A DNA stretch of 64,000 nt from JACVRW01 sp963811055 (GCA_963811055.1 CAWEPQ010000015.1:1-64000), one strand, 5' to 3'; shown: positions 23,271-32,671, counted from the first letter of the stretch. Numbers and translations are program-made. Notes: generated by a model not told the origin, from the sequence alone.

Positions 23271-23843
23271 GTGAGCAGGATGAAGACCAAGGAGAGCAGG
23301 TTCCAGGTTCACGATGAGCTCACCGCTCCCGAGCGCAGCGTGCCCGTCCTCAAGGGCGCACTTTCGGGCGGCGGCCAGCTCCCCAACTTCCTGGGAGTTC
23401 TCGGCGGGGCGCCGGCGGCGCTGCGCGCGTACGCGCGCTTCCGCTCCGAGCTGCGGCACGGATCGCTCCAGTGGACCACCGCCCAGCGCATCGCGCTGGC
23501 CGTGGCCGAGCACCAGGGCAGCGAGTACGCGCTGTCCACGCTCCAGCGCACGGCGCGCGACGCCGGTCTCGGCCTCGACGAGATCGCGCTGGCACGCGAG
23601 TTCGACTCGCGCGACGAGCACGAGGCGGTGCTGCTGCGCTTCATCAAGGCCCTGCTCCAGACCGAAGGAGCGCCCCAGCTCCACATCCTGGAGGAGGCGC
23701 GTGAGGCCGGCTGGACCGACGAGCAGATCCTGGAGGCTGTGGCCCATGTGTCGCTGGCCTCGTTCGCCAACCTCGTCACCCGCGCCGCGGACCTTCCCGT
23801 GGACGGCTCACCCGAGGGGTCGCGGCTCCTTCAGGCCGCGTGA
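23271..23843 (+). CDS. AhpD/carboxymuconolactone decarboxylase-like protein lacking the CxxC site
   Basis: The 190-residue all-helical protein resembles the AhpD/CMD family: LPNFLGVLGGAPAALRAYAR, then WTTAQRIALAVAEHQGSEYA, LSTLQRTARDAGL, and a second half with LHILEEAREAGWTDEQILEA and FANLVTRAADLPVD. Active members have EYCxSAH; here the Cys and His positions are Ala and Leu (EYALSTL), so a peroxidase role is unlikely. GTG 23271 has AGAAAG five bases upstream; ATG 23280 is the alternative. It is followed by a HxlR regulator (overlap if GTG 23840 is used). Confidence 0.72.
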   Translation: MSRMKTKESRFQVHDELTAPERSVPVLKGALSGGGQLPNFLGVLGGAPAALRAYARFRSELRHGSLQWTTAQRIALAVAEHQGSEYALSTLQRTARDAGLGLDEIALAREFDSRDEHEAVLLRFIKALLQTEGAPQLHILEEAREAGWTDEQILEAVAHVSLASFANLVTRAADLPVDGSPEGSRLLQAA

Positions 23844-23863
23844 GGGCGGATAGCATTCAGATC

Positions 23864-24211
23864 ATGGTCTCCCGCTCCTCGATTGCGGAAGCCCACGACG
23901 CCGAGCAGCGCGAGTCGTGCTGCACCGCCTACCACCGGGCCGTGGAGCTGGTCGGCAAGCGCTGGACCGGAGCCATCCTGTTCGTCCTGATGGACGGGCC
24001 CGCGCGCTTCTCGGAGGTCAAGCAGCTGGTGCCAGACCTGAGCGATCGCCTGCTCTCCGAGCGGATGAAGGAGCTCGAGTCGGAGGGCATCGTGCGCCGC
24101 CGGGTGGTCGACGAGACGCCCGTGCGGGTGGAGTACGCCCTCACCGTGAAGGGCGAGGCCCTCGAGCCCGCTGTGCGCGCGCTCAAGGTCTGGGCTCGTT
24201 CCTGGCTCTGA
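23864..24211 (+). CDS. HxlR-family transcriptional regulator
   Basis: The 115-residue winged-helix protein has the HxlR pattern: ESCCTAYHRAVELVGKRWTG, MDGPARFSEVKQLVPDLSDR, LLSERMKELESEGIVRR and VRVEYALTVKGEALEPAV. Two adjacent Cys (about residues 17-18) sit where thiol- and quinone-sensing members carry their reactive Cys. ATG 23864 is listed; GTG 23840, overlapping the previous stop (GTGA), would add eight residues. It probably controls the AhpD-like gene through the repeat at 23238. Confidence 0.85.
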   Translation: MVSRSSIAEAHDAEQRESCCTAYHRAVELVGKRWTGAILFVLMDGPARFSEVKQLVPDLSDRLLSERMKELESEGIVRRRVVDETPVRVEYALTVKGEALEPAVRALKVWARSWL

Positions 24212-24279
24212 GGCGACGCGCGCCCGCGGCTGAGCGCCGTTAGCCTACGCGGCTCCCACCCCGACCCCGGAGGAGCCGA

Positions 24280-25629
24280 ATGGCCGACCAGCCGAAGACC
24301 CCCGAGGACGTCAAGTCCTTCGTAAAGGACCGTGACATCCGGTTCATCCGGCTCTGGTTCACGGACATTCTCGGCCAGCTCAAGAGCTTCTCGGTGAACG
24401 CCGAAGAGCTCGACGACGCGTTCGAGGGTGGGATGGGCTTCGACGGATCGTCGATCACGGGCTTCAACGCGATCGAGGAGTCGGACATGATCGCGATGCC
24501 GGACGCCTCGACCTTCGCGGTGCTTCCGTGGCGCCCCGAGGACAAGGGCGTGGCACGGATGTTCTGCGACGTCGTGACCCCGAGCCGAGAGCCCTATGAG
24601 GGAGATCCGCGTCAGGTGCTGCGGCGCGCGCTCGAGCGCGCCGAGGCACTCGGCTTCACCGATTTCTTCGTGGGACCCGAGCTCGAGTTCTTCTACTTCC
24701 GCAACGCCCGGCCGGAGAGCGGCATCCCGGAGATCCTCGACGAGGGCGGCTACTTCGACCTCACCACGCTCGACGCGGGCTCGGACGTGAGGCGCGACAC
24801 GGTGCTGGCGCTGGAGCAGCTGGGCATCCACGTGGAGTACACCCACCACGAGGTGGGCCCCTCGCAGCACGAGATCGACATGCGCTACGCCGGCGCGCTG
24901 AAGATGGCGGACGACTGCATGACCTACCGCATCACGGTCAAGGAGTACGCCATGAAGTACGGGTGGCACGCGACCTTCATGCCCAAGCCGCTGTTCGGCG
25001 AGAACGGCTCCGGGATGCACACCCACCAGTCGCTATTCAGGGATTCGAGCAACGCCTTCTACGACCCCGACGACCAGTACTTCCTCTCGGACATCGGCAA
25101 GGCGTTCATCGCGGGGCAGCTGAAGCACGCCCGCGAGATCACCTCGGTGTTCGCGCAGTGGGTCAACTCGTACAAGCGGCTGGTGCCGGGCTACGAGGCG
25201 CCGGTGTACTGCGCCTGGTCGCGGCGCAACCGGTCCGCGCTCGTGCGGGTGCCCCTCTACCACCCCGGCAAGGAGCAGGCCACGCGGATGGAGCTGCGCT
25301 GCCCCGACCCGGCGTGCAACCCCTACCTGACCTTCGCGATTCTGCTCGCGGCCGGCTTGGAGGGCATCGAGAAGGGCTACGAGCTGCCCGAGCCGATGGA
25401 GAAGAACCTCTACCACATCAGTCCGGAGGAGCGGAAGCGTCTGGGGATCGAGCAGCTGCCCGAGACACTGGGCGAGGCGATCGAGCTGACGGCGGAGTCC
25501 GAGCTCGTGCTGCGCACCTTCGGCGAGCACATCTTCAACCGCTACGTCGAGATCAAGCGGCAGGAGTGGGAGGACTACCGCGTGCAGGTCTCCCAGTGGG
25601 AGCTGGACCGCTACTTGGCCGTGCTCTAG
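24280..25629 (+). CDS. glnA: Glutamine synthetase, type I (short)
   Basis: The 449-residue enzyme makes glutamine from glutamate, ammonia and ATP. Motifs include GFDGSSITGF, the metal site VGPELEFFYF, VEYTHHEVGPSQHEI, MPKPLFGENGSGMHTHQSL, and ALVRVPLY with RMELRCPDPACNPYL. It lacks the extra insertion of the longer GSI-beta class and ends WELDRYLAVL. It is complete, unlike the divergent glutamine synthetase relative at the left edge. Its stop codon abuts the stop codon of the convergent MMPL gene with no base between them. Confidence 0.95.
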   Translation: MADQPKTPEDVKSFVKDRDIRFIRLWFTDILGQLKSFSVNAEELDDAFEGGMGFDGSSITGFNAIEESDMIAMPDASTFAVLPWRPEDKGVARMFCDVVTPSREPYEGDPRQVLRRALERAEALGFTDFFVGPELEFFYFRNARPESGIPEILDEGGYFDLTTLDAGSDVRRDTVLALEQLGIHVEYTHHEVGPSQHEIDMRYAGALKMADDCMTYRITVKEYAMKYGWHATFMPKPLFGENGSGMHTHQSLFRDSSNAFYDPDDQYFLSDIGKAFIAGQLKHAREITSVFAQWVNSYKRLVPGYEAPVYCAWSRRNRSALVRVPLYHPGKEQATRMELRCPDPACNPYLTFAILLAAGLEGIEKGYELPEPMEKNLYHISPEERKRLGIEQLPETLGEAIELTAESELVLRTFGEHIFNRYVEIKRQEWEDYRVQVSQWELDRYLAVL

Positions 25630-27750
25630 CTATTCGGCGTCGGGGATGGTGTGCCGCCGCGGAGCGCGGTGGTCGATGGAGGAGGCGAGCGACGAGGGCC
25701 ACCAGATCCGCGCTCCGATGTCGAACACCAGCGCCGGCACCAGGATGGAGCGCACCACGAGGGTGTCGAGCAGCACGCCAAAGGCCACCACGAAGCCGAT
25801 CTCGGTGAGGAACACGAGTGGCAGCACGGCCAGCACAAGGAAGGTCCCGGCGAGCACGACCCCGGCCGAGGTGATCACACCGCCGGTGACCGCCAGGCCG
25901 CGCAGCATCCCCTCGCGCGCGCCGTGCCGCTGCGACTCCTCGCGCACGCGCGCCATCAGGAAGATGTTGTAGTCGATCCCCAGCGCCACCAGGAAGACAA
26001 AGGCGAACAGGGCCAGGTCGGGCGAGCTGCCCGGGAAGCCGAAGATCACGTCGAACACCACGAAGCCCACGCCGAGGGACGCGGCGAACGACAGGACCAC
26101 CGTGGCCATGAGGATCACCGGCGCCACGAGCGCCCGCAGCAGGAGGATCAGCACGATGAAGACCACTAGCAGCGTGAGCGGCACGATCAGCTTGAGGTCG
26201 TGCTTGTTGGCCTGGCGCACGTCGTACTCCACGGCGCTCGCTCCGCCCACGAGCGTGCCCTCGCCGCCCGCCTCGTGTGCTGCCCGGCGTATCTCCGGCA
26301 CCAGCGCGAACGTGTCCTTGTCGTAGGGGTCGCCCTCGAGGATGGCGTTGAGAAGCACGCCGTCGGGCCGGCGCAGCGCCACGCGCACGTCGGCCACGCC
26401 GTCGGTGTCCTTGAGGGCCGCGGCCACGTCGGGCGCACGTGAGGGATCCGGAACCACGACGTCGGTCGGGGCATTGGCGCCACCCGGGAAGGACGCGTCC
26501 ACCAGCTCCTGCCCCTCGACGGACTCCACGTCGTCGCGGAACCCGTTCCCGGTGGTCAGGCTGTCGTCGTAGGCGAGGCTTCCGAGGGCCATGATCAGGA
26601 GTACCGCGGCGGTGCCGATCCAGACGCGCCGCGGGTGCCCGCTCAGGCGCTCGGCGCGCCGGCGCCAGCGTCCGTGGGTTGCGTCGTCGCCGGTGTCGCC
26701 CACGTGCGGGACGCGCGGCCAGAAGACGCCCCGGGGCGCGATCACGAGGGCGGCAGGCAGGAGCGTGAGCATGGCCAGCATCGCCACCGCGATCCCGAGC
26801 GCTCCGATCGGTCCCAGGCTGGCGGTGCTGTTCAGCTCGGCCACCGACAGGGTCAGCAGCGCGGCGATCACGGTCATGCCCGAGGCGAAGATGGCGGGGC
26901 CGGCGCTCCGAAGCGCGCGCGTCATCGCGTCATTGCGGCTCTCGTGCACGCGCAGTTCCTCGCGGTAGCGCGCCACGAGTAACAGGGCATAGTCGGTGCC
27001 GGCGCCGAGGACGAGCACGGAGAGGATCGACGAGGACTGCCCGTTGACCGTCACCCCGCCCTCCGTGAGCAGCCACCCGAGGCCGCGCGTGGCGATCTCC
27101 GCGAAGGCCACCGCGATCAGCGGGAACCACAGCAGGATCGGGCTCCGGTAGATGAAGATCAGGAGCACGAAGACGAGCAGGAACGCGGCGCCCACCAGCG
27201 AGCCGTTGATCTGCTCGAACACCTTGATGGCGTCGGCCGAGTAGCCGGCCGGCCCGGTGACCGCCACCTCGAGCCCGCCGCTGCCCCTCCCGACTATCTC
27301 GCGGATGTCCTCGACCGGATCGGCGATCGTCTCGGACTCTCCGTCGGAGGTGATGTTCCCCGTGACCAGCACGGCGCTGCCGTCGGGCGCCGTGGCCGCC
27401 GGGCGGAAGGCCCGCCCGCCCGGTCCGCGCTGTAGCTGCGGGTAGCGCAGCGTGTTCAGGCGCGCGACGTCGCGCGCGATCTTGGCGCGGTCCGCGGTGG
27501 TCAGCCCGCCCTCGCGCCGGTAGACGATCACCACGGCGGCCTGCTCGCCGCGCGTCAGGCGCTTGGTGGCCTCGAGCGCGCGAGTGGACTCGGCGTCACC
27601 CGGAAGGTAGGAGCTCGAGTCGTTGCGCTCGGCGTCGGAGAACTTCCCCGGCAGGTTGGCGGCGAAGCAGGCGAAGATCGCCACCAGCCACAGACCGATG
27701 ATGACTACGCGGGTGCGGGGCCGTGCGGCACGGGCCAGGAGCGCGCTCAT
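25630..27750 (-). CDS. MMPL-family (RND superfamily) membrane transporter
   Basis: The 706-residue protein has the two-fold MMPL layout: one membrane segment (TRVVIIGLWLVAIFACFAAN), a ~140-residue extracytoplasmic loop, a block of five (from VGAAFLLVFVLLIFIYRSPI, with SILSVLVLGAGTDYALLLVA), then the same again (segment near VWIGTAAVLLIMALGSLAYD and block from LIVPLTLLVVFIVLILLLRA, with LGIDYNIFLMARVREE). The GTDYALL and GIDYNIF motifs carry the Asp-Tyr pair of the proton relay. Likely cargo is a lipid or hydrophobic small molecule. It is the last gene of a minus-strand run, 36 bp after the M28 peptidase. Confidence 0.9.
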   Translation of the reverse strand: MSALLARAARPRTRVVIIGLWLVAIFACFAANLPGKFSDAERNDSSSYLPGDAESTRALEATKRLTRGEQAAVVIVYRREGGLTTADRAKIARDVARLNTLRYPQLQRGPGGRAFRPAATAPDGSAVLVTGNITSDGESETIADPVEDIREIVGRGSGGLEVAVTGPAGYSADAIKVFEQINGSLVGAAFLLVFVLLIFIYRSPILLWFPLIAVAFAEIATRGLGWLLTEGGVTVNGQSSSILSVLVLGAGTDYALLLVARYREELRVHESRNDAMTRALRSAGPAIFASGMTVIAALLTLSVAELNSTASLGPIGALGIAVAMLAMLTLLPAALVIAPRGVFWPRVPHVGDTGDDATHGRWRRRAERLSGHPRRVWIGTAAVLLIMALGSLAYDDSLTTGNGFRDDVESVEGQELVDASFPGGANAPTDVVVPDPSRAPDVAAALKDTDGVADVRVALRRPDGVLLNAILEGDPYDKDTFALVPEIRRAAHEAGGEGTLVGGASAVEYDVRQANKHDLKLIVPLTLLVVFIVLILLLRALVAPVILMATVVLSFAASLGVGFVVFDVIFGFPGSSPDLALFAFVFLVALGIDYNIFLMARVREESQRHGAREGMLRGLAVTGGVITSAGVVLAGTFLVLAVLPLVFLTEIGFVVAFGVLLDTLVVRSILVPALVFDIGARIWWPSSLASSIDHRAPRRHTIPDAE

Positions 27751-27786
27751 CGGCCGGGCAATCTTGCAGATTGCGCGCGGAACCGT

Positions 27787-28581
27787 CTAGTGGGCCAGGA
27801 GGGCTGCTTCGGTGAGCCTCCGCGCCTGCCGCAGGGAGCCCGGGTCGAGGCGGCCGGGGCGATCGCAGGGCAGGTGGCGGCAGGGTTCGCCGCCGGCGCC
27901 CACGCCGAGCTTCGCACCGGGCAGGCCCAGCAGCTCGAACTCCCGGTGATCGGAGTTGCCGGTGCCCTCGTCGCGCACCCAGCTCACCGGCACGTGCGCA
28001 CGGCGGGCCGCGCGCAGCAGCGCGCTCTCGACCCCGGGGCGCGGCGAGTCCGCCGGCGATCGCAGCCAGAACGGCCGGTCGCCGCCGACCTCGTCGAGCG
28101 ACAGGGCAAAGCGCAGGCGCTTGCGCCCACCGCGGGCGCGCGCCCGCCGCGCGAGCGCCAGCGCGCCGAGGTGGTCGGGCGAGCCGGTGTACAGCCGCTC
28201 CTCCGCGCCTGTGGCCACGAGCCACACGTCGCAGCCCGGGCCGAGCCTCCGCAGCCGGCTCGCCAGCGCCGCCAGCACGCCGAGGCCGGAGGCGTTGTCG
28301 TTGGCGCCCGGCGCGCCCGGGGCCGAGTCGGTGTGGGCCATCACGATCCGCAGGCAGGTGCGAGGCGTATCGATCACCCCGATCACGTTGCGGGAGGTGC
28401 CGCGTCCCGGCACCGCGAAACGCTGGATCCCCACCCGCAGGCCGCCTGCCCGGAAGGCGCGTGCCATGTAGCGGTGCGCGCGGGCCTCGGCGGCCCCACC
28501 CGCGGGCCGCGGGCCCCATCCCGAGATCCGCTCCGCCACGGAAGGCGCGTTGTAGGGCGCCGCGATGGCCAGCAGCGTCAG
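27787..28581 (-). CDS. M28-family metallopeptidase (aminopeptidase-like)
   Basis: Zinc-ligand motifs of M28 peptidases are visible: IVMAHTDS (His, Asp), ANDNASGLGVL (bridging Asp), TGAEERLYTGS (Glu-Glu), LSLDEVGGD (Asp), and late GNSDHREFELLG (His). Length from CTG 28581 is 264 residues. No ATG, GTG or TTG exists between the last possible upstream GTG (28644, inside the previous gene) and the domain; CTG 28581 overlaps the preceding stop (CTGA), mirroring the usual ATGA coupling, so a CTG start is plausible. A hydrophobic start (LTLLAIAAPYN) could serve in export. It lies between the YyaL-like and MMPL genes. Confidence 0.72.
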   Translation of the reverse strand: MTLLAIAAPYNAPSVAERISGWGPRPAGGAAEARAHRYMARAFRAGGLRVGIQRFAVPGRGTSRNVIGVIDTPRTCLRIVMAHTDSAPGAPGANDNASGLGVLAALASRLRRLGPGCDVWLVATGAEERLYTGSPDHLGALALARRARARGGRKRLRFALSLDEVGGDRPFWLRSPADSPRPGVESALLRAARRAHVPVSWVRDEGTGNSDHREFELLGLPGAKLGVGAGGEPCRHLPCDRPGRLDPGSLRQARRLTEAALLAH

Positions 28582-30530
28582 GAGAGCAGTCGTTCGAGCT
28601 CCTCGGGCTCGGTCACCGGGGCCTGGCAGGCGAACCGCTCGCACACATAGGCGGCGGCCCTGCCCTCGATCGGATGGCGGTCCTGAAGCAGCGGCACGCC
28701 GTCCTGCTCGCCGCCGGCCAGCACGATGTTCGGCCGGTACGCCCCGCGCACCACACGCTCGAGCGCGCGCGTGTCGGCTCCGGCGAGGGCGACCTCGCGG
28801 GTGGGGGAGAGATGGAAGTCGAGCGCCTGGAGCAGGTGGCCGAAGGCCTGCGCGTGCTTGGGCGCCAGCTCGTGGAGCAGACGCAGGACCGACACGGCGT
28901 GGCGCTCGTACTCGTACTCGCCGCTCAGCGCCGCCAGCCGCAGAAGCCCCAGCGCCGCGCTGGCGTTGCCGGACGGGATGGGGTGGTCCTCGAGATCCTT
29001 GCGGCGCGCCACCAGCTGCTCGTGGTCGGCCGAGGTCTCGAAGAAGCCGCCGCTCTCGGGGTCGGCGAAGCGCTCGATCATCGTGTCCGCCAGCTCGCGG
29101 GCGGCCGCGAACCAGCGCGGGTCGAAGCTCGCCTCGTAGAGCGCGATCAGGGCCTCGAGGAGGAAGGCGTGGTCCTCGAGGTAGGCGTTGAGGCGACCGA
29201 GCCCGTCCTTCCAGGTGCGGAGCAGACGGCCGTCGGCGTCGCGCAGCTCGGCGAGCACGAACTCGGCCGCGCGGGTAGCGGCGTCGAGGTAGTCGGAGCG
29301 CTCGAGCACCGCGCCCGCCTCGGCCAGGGCGGAGATGGCGAGGGCGTTCCACGCCGTCAGGCGCTTGTCGTCGAGCCCCGGCCAGACGCGCTTCTCGCGC
29401 ACGGCGTAGAGGCGCCGGCGCCAGTCCGGGAGCCCGGCGGGGCTGCCCTCGCCGCGCACAAGGATGTTGCTGCCCTCGAAGTTGCCGCGCTGGGTGGCTC
29501 CGAACCAGGCGCTCGCCTCGTCCGCGTCGTCGCCCAGCACATCGCGGAGCTCGTCGAGGCTCCAGACGTAGAAGCGCCCCTCCACGCCCTCGGAGTCGGC
29601 GTCGAGCGCCGAGTAGAAGCCGCCCTCGGGTCCGCGCATCTCGCGCAGCATCCAGTCGAGCGTGGTCTCGGTGACCTCGCGCAGCAGCGGATCGCCGCTG
29701 ACCTGCCAGCCGTGCAGATAGGCCCGGGCGAGCAGCGCGTTGTCATAGAGCATCTTCTCGAAGTGCGGCACGAGCCAGCGGGTGTCGACCGCGTAGCGGG
29801 CGAAGCCGCCGCCCACCTGGTCGTGGATGCCGCCGGCCGCCATCGCCCGCAGCGTGTGGACCGCCGGCTCGGTCTCGCCGCGGCGCAGGAGCAGCTCGAT
29901 TGCGGACGCGGGCGGGAACTTGGGCGCGCCGCCGAAGCCGCCGTGCACGCGGTCGTAGTTCTGGCGCAGCCCGTCCACCGCCTCCACGAGCGCGGCCTCG
30001 CTCATGGGCTCGGCGGAGGGCTCCAGGAGCGCCCCGCCGCGCAGGCGCTCGGCGATGCGCGCGCCGCCGGCGCGGATCTCGCCGGAGCGGTCGGCCCAGG
30101 CCTCGGCCACGGCCTCGAGCACCTGGCGCCAACTCGGCGCGCCCATGCGGGGCTCGGGCGGGAAGTAGGTGCCGGCGTAGAACGGCACCTGCTCGGGGGT
30201 GAGGAACACGTTCAGCGGCCAGCCGCCCGCCCCGGTCATCGCCTGGCATGCCTCCATGTAGATGGAGTCGATGTCCGGGCGCTCCTCGCGGTCGAGCTTG
30301 ATGCACACGAACCGTGCGTTCATCAGCTCCGCCGTCTGCTCCACCTCGAAGGACTCCCGCTCCATCACGTGGCACCAGTGGCAGGCCGAGTACCCGATGG
30401 AGAGCAGGATCGGCCGGTCCTCGCCGCGGGCGCGCTCGAGCGCCTCTTCGCCCCACGGATACCAGTCCACGGGGTTGTCCTTGTGCTGCAGGAGGTAGGG
30501 CGACGTCTCGTCGGCCAGGCGGTTGGCCAT
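28578..30530 (-). CDS. YyaL/SSP411-family thioredoxin-domain protein
   Basis: The 650-residue protein has an N-terminal thioredoxin-like domain (DUF255; LADETSPYLLQHKDNPVDW, then SIGYSACHWCHVMERESF with a CHWC pair in place of the classical CGPC) and a C-terminal six-hairpin glycosidase-like domain (from ~190; GGFGGAPKFPPASAI, HFEKMLYDNALLARAY, NALAISALAEAGAVL). Family members are widespread but their biochemical role is unsettled. Length matches the family (~650-690). Confidence 0.9.
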   Translation of the reverse strand: MANRLADETSPYLLQHKDNPVDWYPWGEEALERARGEDRPILLSIGYSACHWCHVMERESFEVEQTAELMNARFVCIKLDREERPDIDSIYMEACQAMTGAGGWPLNVFLTPEQVPFYAGTYFPPEPRMGAPSWRQVLEAVAEAWADRSGEIRAGGARIAERLRGGALLEPSAEPMSEAALVEAVDGLRQNYDRVHGGFGGAPKFPPASAIELLLRRGETEPAVHTLRAMAAGGIHDQVGGGFARYAVDTRWLVPHFEKMLYDNALLARAYLHGWQVSGDPLLREVTETTLDWMLREMRGPEGGFYSALDADSEGVEGRFYVWSLDELRDVLGDDADEASAWFGATQRGNFEGSNILVRGEGSPAGLPDWRRRLYAVREKRVWPGLDDKRLTAWNALAISALAEAGAVLERSDYLDAATRAAEFVLAELRDADGRLLRTWKDGLGRLNAYLEDHAFLLEALIALYEASFDPRWFAAARELADTMIERFADPESGGFFETSADHEQLVARRKDLEDHPIPSGNASAALGLLRLAALSGEYEYERHAVSVLRLLHELAPKHAQAFGHLLQALDFHLSPTREVALAGADTRALERVVRGAYRPNIVLAGGEQDGVPLLQDRHPIEGRAAAYVCERFACQAPVTEPEELERLLS

Positions 30531-30559
30531 CGTTCCGAGGCTACCCGGTGACCCGATCT

Positions 30560-31975
30560 CTATCCGCGCAGCTCCGCCCGCTTGATCTTGCCGCTCGGGG
30601 TCTTAGGGAGGGAGTCCGCGAACTCGACGATGCGGGGGTACTTGTAGGGCGCCGTCTCCGAGCGCACGTGCTCCTGGAGCTCGCGCGCCAGCTCCTCGCC
30701 CGGGTCCGCGCCCGGCTGCAGCACCACCACGGCCCGCACCACCTGGCCGCGCACGTCGTCCGGCGCCGCCACCGCCGCTGCCTCCGCCACGGCGGGATGC
30801 GACACCAGGGCGGACTCGACCTCGAACGGGCCGATGCGGTACCCGGCGGAGATGATCACGTCGTCGGTGCGCCCCTCGAACCAGAGGTAGCCGTCCTCGT
30901 CCTCGCGCACGCGGTCGCCGGTGCGCCATGGCCGGTCGCGGCGGCCGTCGAGGAAGAACGTGGGCACGGTCTCCGGGTCCACGCAGAGCTCGCCGTCGTC
31001 GATCCACATCCGGAACCCGGGCAGCGCCGTGCCCATCGAGCCGGGGCGCACCGGCGGGCCGATCGGCATGCCCGTGAGAGCGCCGGTCTCCGTCTGCCCG
31101 TAGCCGTCGTGCACCTCCACGCCGGCCCCCTCGCTCCAGGCATTCACGACCTCGGGGTTGAGCGGCTCGCCCGCGGCCACCGCGTGACGAAGGTCCGGCA
31201 GCGGCCGCAGCCCTGCCCGCTTGGCGATCGCCCGGTACTCGGTGGGCGCCATGCAGAGCACATCCACGCGCTCGCGCACCAGCAGCTCCAGCCGCTCCTC
31301 GGCGTCGAAGCGGGCATCGTGGAGGAGCGCCGTGGCGCCTCGCAGCCATGGGGCCACGAACACGTTGCGGGCGGACTTGGACCAGCCGCTCGCCGCGGTG
31401 CACCAGCAGAGGTCGCCCGGGCGCGCTCCGAACCAGTGCTCCGCCTGCACGGACTGACCCGCCAAGTAGCCGTGCCCGTGCCGGATCGGCTTGGGCTCCC
31501 CGGCGGTGCCGGACGTGAACACGATGAGGGCGGGGTCGTCCGCGCGCACGTCCACCACCGGGGCCGCGTCCGTCTCGTACAGGCGCTCGTCCGGGACGGT
31601 GAGGAGCGGCCCGTCGAAGCCGGCCTGCACCACGAGCTCGGAATCGCGCTCGTCGACCACCACCGCCCGCGGGTCGACCTTGTCCATGCGCGCGCGCAGG
31701 TCGCGCGCGCGAAGCTGCTCGGTGCACGGCTGCGCCACCGCGCCGAGGCGCCACGCGGCCACCATCGCGTAGACCCACTCGGGGCGGTTGCCCACCAGCG
31801 TCATCAACACGTCGCCGCGTCCCACGCCGGCGCCGGCCAGCGCCCCGGCCAGCCGCGCGGAGCGGTCCGCCACCTCGCCGAAGGCGATCTCGCGCCGCCC
31901 GCCGTCGCGGGCCACCGCCACGAGCGCCGGCCGCGCCGGGTCGGCGGCGTCCACCACGTCGCGGGCGAAGTTCAC
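30560..31975 (-). CDS. AMP-dependent acyl-CoA synthetase/ligase
   Basis: The 471-residue protein has the ANL-superfamily motifs: P-loop-like IVFTSGTAGEPKPIRHGHG, GYGQTETGALTG, the hinge/ATP motif WRTGDRVREDEDGYLWFEGR, and C-terminal Lys in LPKTPSGKIKRAELRG. It activates a carboxylic acid as acyl-AMP and then acyl-CoA. The closest pattern is that of medium-chain or aryl acid ligases; the acid cannot be named. GTG 31975 overlaps the stop of the upstream tetR gene (GTGA), so the two are coupled. It is somewhat shorter than typical (~510-550), mainly at the N-terminus. Confidence 0.9.
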   Translation of the reverse strand: MNFARDVVDAADPARPALVAVARDGGRREIAFGEVADRSARLAGALAGAGVGRGDVLMTLVGNRPEWVYAMVAAWRLGAVAQPCTEQLRARDLRARMDKVDPRAVVVDERDSELVVQAGFDGPLLTVPDERLYETDAAPVVDVRADDPALIVFTSGTAGEPKPIRHGHGYLAGQSVQAEHWFGARPGDLCWCTAASGWSKSARNVFVAPWLRGATALLHDARFDAEERLELLVRERVDVLCMAPTEYRAIAKRAGLRPLPDLRHAVAAGEPLNPEVVNAWSEGAGVEVHDGYGQTETGALTGMPIGPPVRPGSMGTALPGFRMWIDDGELCVDPETVPTFFLDGRRDRPWRTGDRVREDEDGYLWFEGRTDDVIISAGYRIGPFEVESALVSHPAVAEAAAVAAPDDVRGQVVRAVVVLQPGADPGEELARELQEHVRSETAPYKYPRIVEFADSLPKTPSGKIKRAELRG

Positions 31976-32619
31976 CCGGCGGTCCAGCGCTCGCCGCGGC
32001 TGAGGCGATCAAGCCCGAGCCAGGCGAAGTCCATCGCGGTCTCCACCATCTGCCGGCGCGGCACGCTCGGGTTGTCGGCCCACCAGTTGGCCATCGTCTG
32101 CACCGCTCCCACGAGCATCTGGGCGATCAGCAGGATCCCGTGCTCCAGGTCCCTCGCGCCGTTCGGGAGGTTCTGCGCCCCTGGCTCGGCGGCGATCAGA
32201 CCGGCCACCACGGCGGTCACCTGGGTGAGCATGCGATCGAGCGCGGCCACGGCCTCCGGGTCCGACGCCTCGCGGAAGAGCATCCGCCAGGCGTCGCGGC
32301 GTTCCTCCACGAACAGGAAGAAGGCGTCGAGACCGGTGGCCAGGCGGGCGGCGCTGCCCTCCACGCTCGGCACGGCGGCGGCCAGCCGCTCGTACAGCTC
32401 GGCCGCGTGGGCCTCCACCAGCTTCGCGTGGAGCTCCTGCTTGGAGGCGAAGTGCTCGTAGATGAGCGCCTTCGACACGCCGGCCTCGCCTGCGATGTCG
32501 TCGATCGAGGCGCTGTGGTAGCCGCGCGCCGAGAAGACCGTGCTGGCGGCGTTGAGGATCGCCGCCCTGCGTGCCTCGGCGGTTAGCCGCTTGCGCACCG
32601 GGGCGGGGCCGCTGCTCAC
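31972..32619 (-). CDS. TetR-family transcriptional regulator
   Basis: The 215-residue protein has an N-terminal TetR helix-turn-helix (RRAAILNAASTVFSARGYHS, IDDIAGEAGVSKALIYEHFA, SKQELHAKLVEAH) and a C-terminal helical ligand domain. It starts at GTG 32619 and is coupled to the acyl-CoA ligase gene, so it probably senses an acyl-CoA or related lipid. A palindrome at 32658-32671, between this gene and the divergent membrane protein, is its likely operator. Confidence 0.9.
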   Translation of the reverse strand: MSSGPAPVRKRLTAEARRAAILNAASTVFSARGYHSASIDDIAGEAGVSKALIYEHFASKQELHAKLVEAHAAELYERLAAAVPSVEGSAARLATGLDAFFLFVEERRDAWRMLFREASDPEAVAALDRMLTQVTAVVAGLIAAEPGAQNLPNGARDLEHGILLIAQMLVGAVQTMANWWADNPSVPRRQMVETAMDFAWLGLDRLSRGERWTAG

Positions 32620-32657
32620 GTGCGCATGCCAAGTGTGATGAAGTTCACATCCAACTT

Positions 32658-32671
32658 ACTGACCGGTCAGT
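32658..32671. promoter_or_regulatory. Probable TetR operator
   Basis: Perfect 14-bp palindrome ACTGACCGGTCAGT in the divergent gap between tetR (start 32619) and the membrane-protein gene (start 32707), about equally far from both starts. One site could control both directions. Confidence 0.7.
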
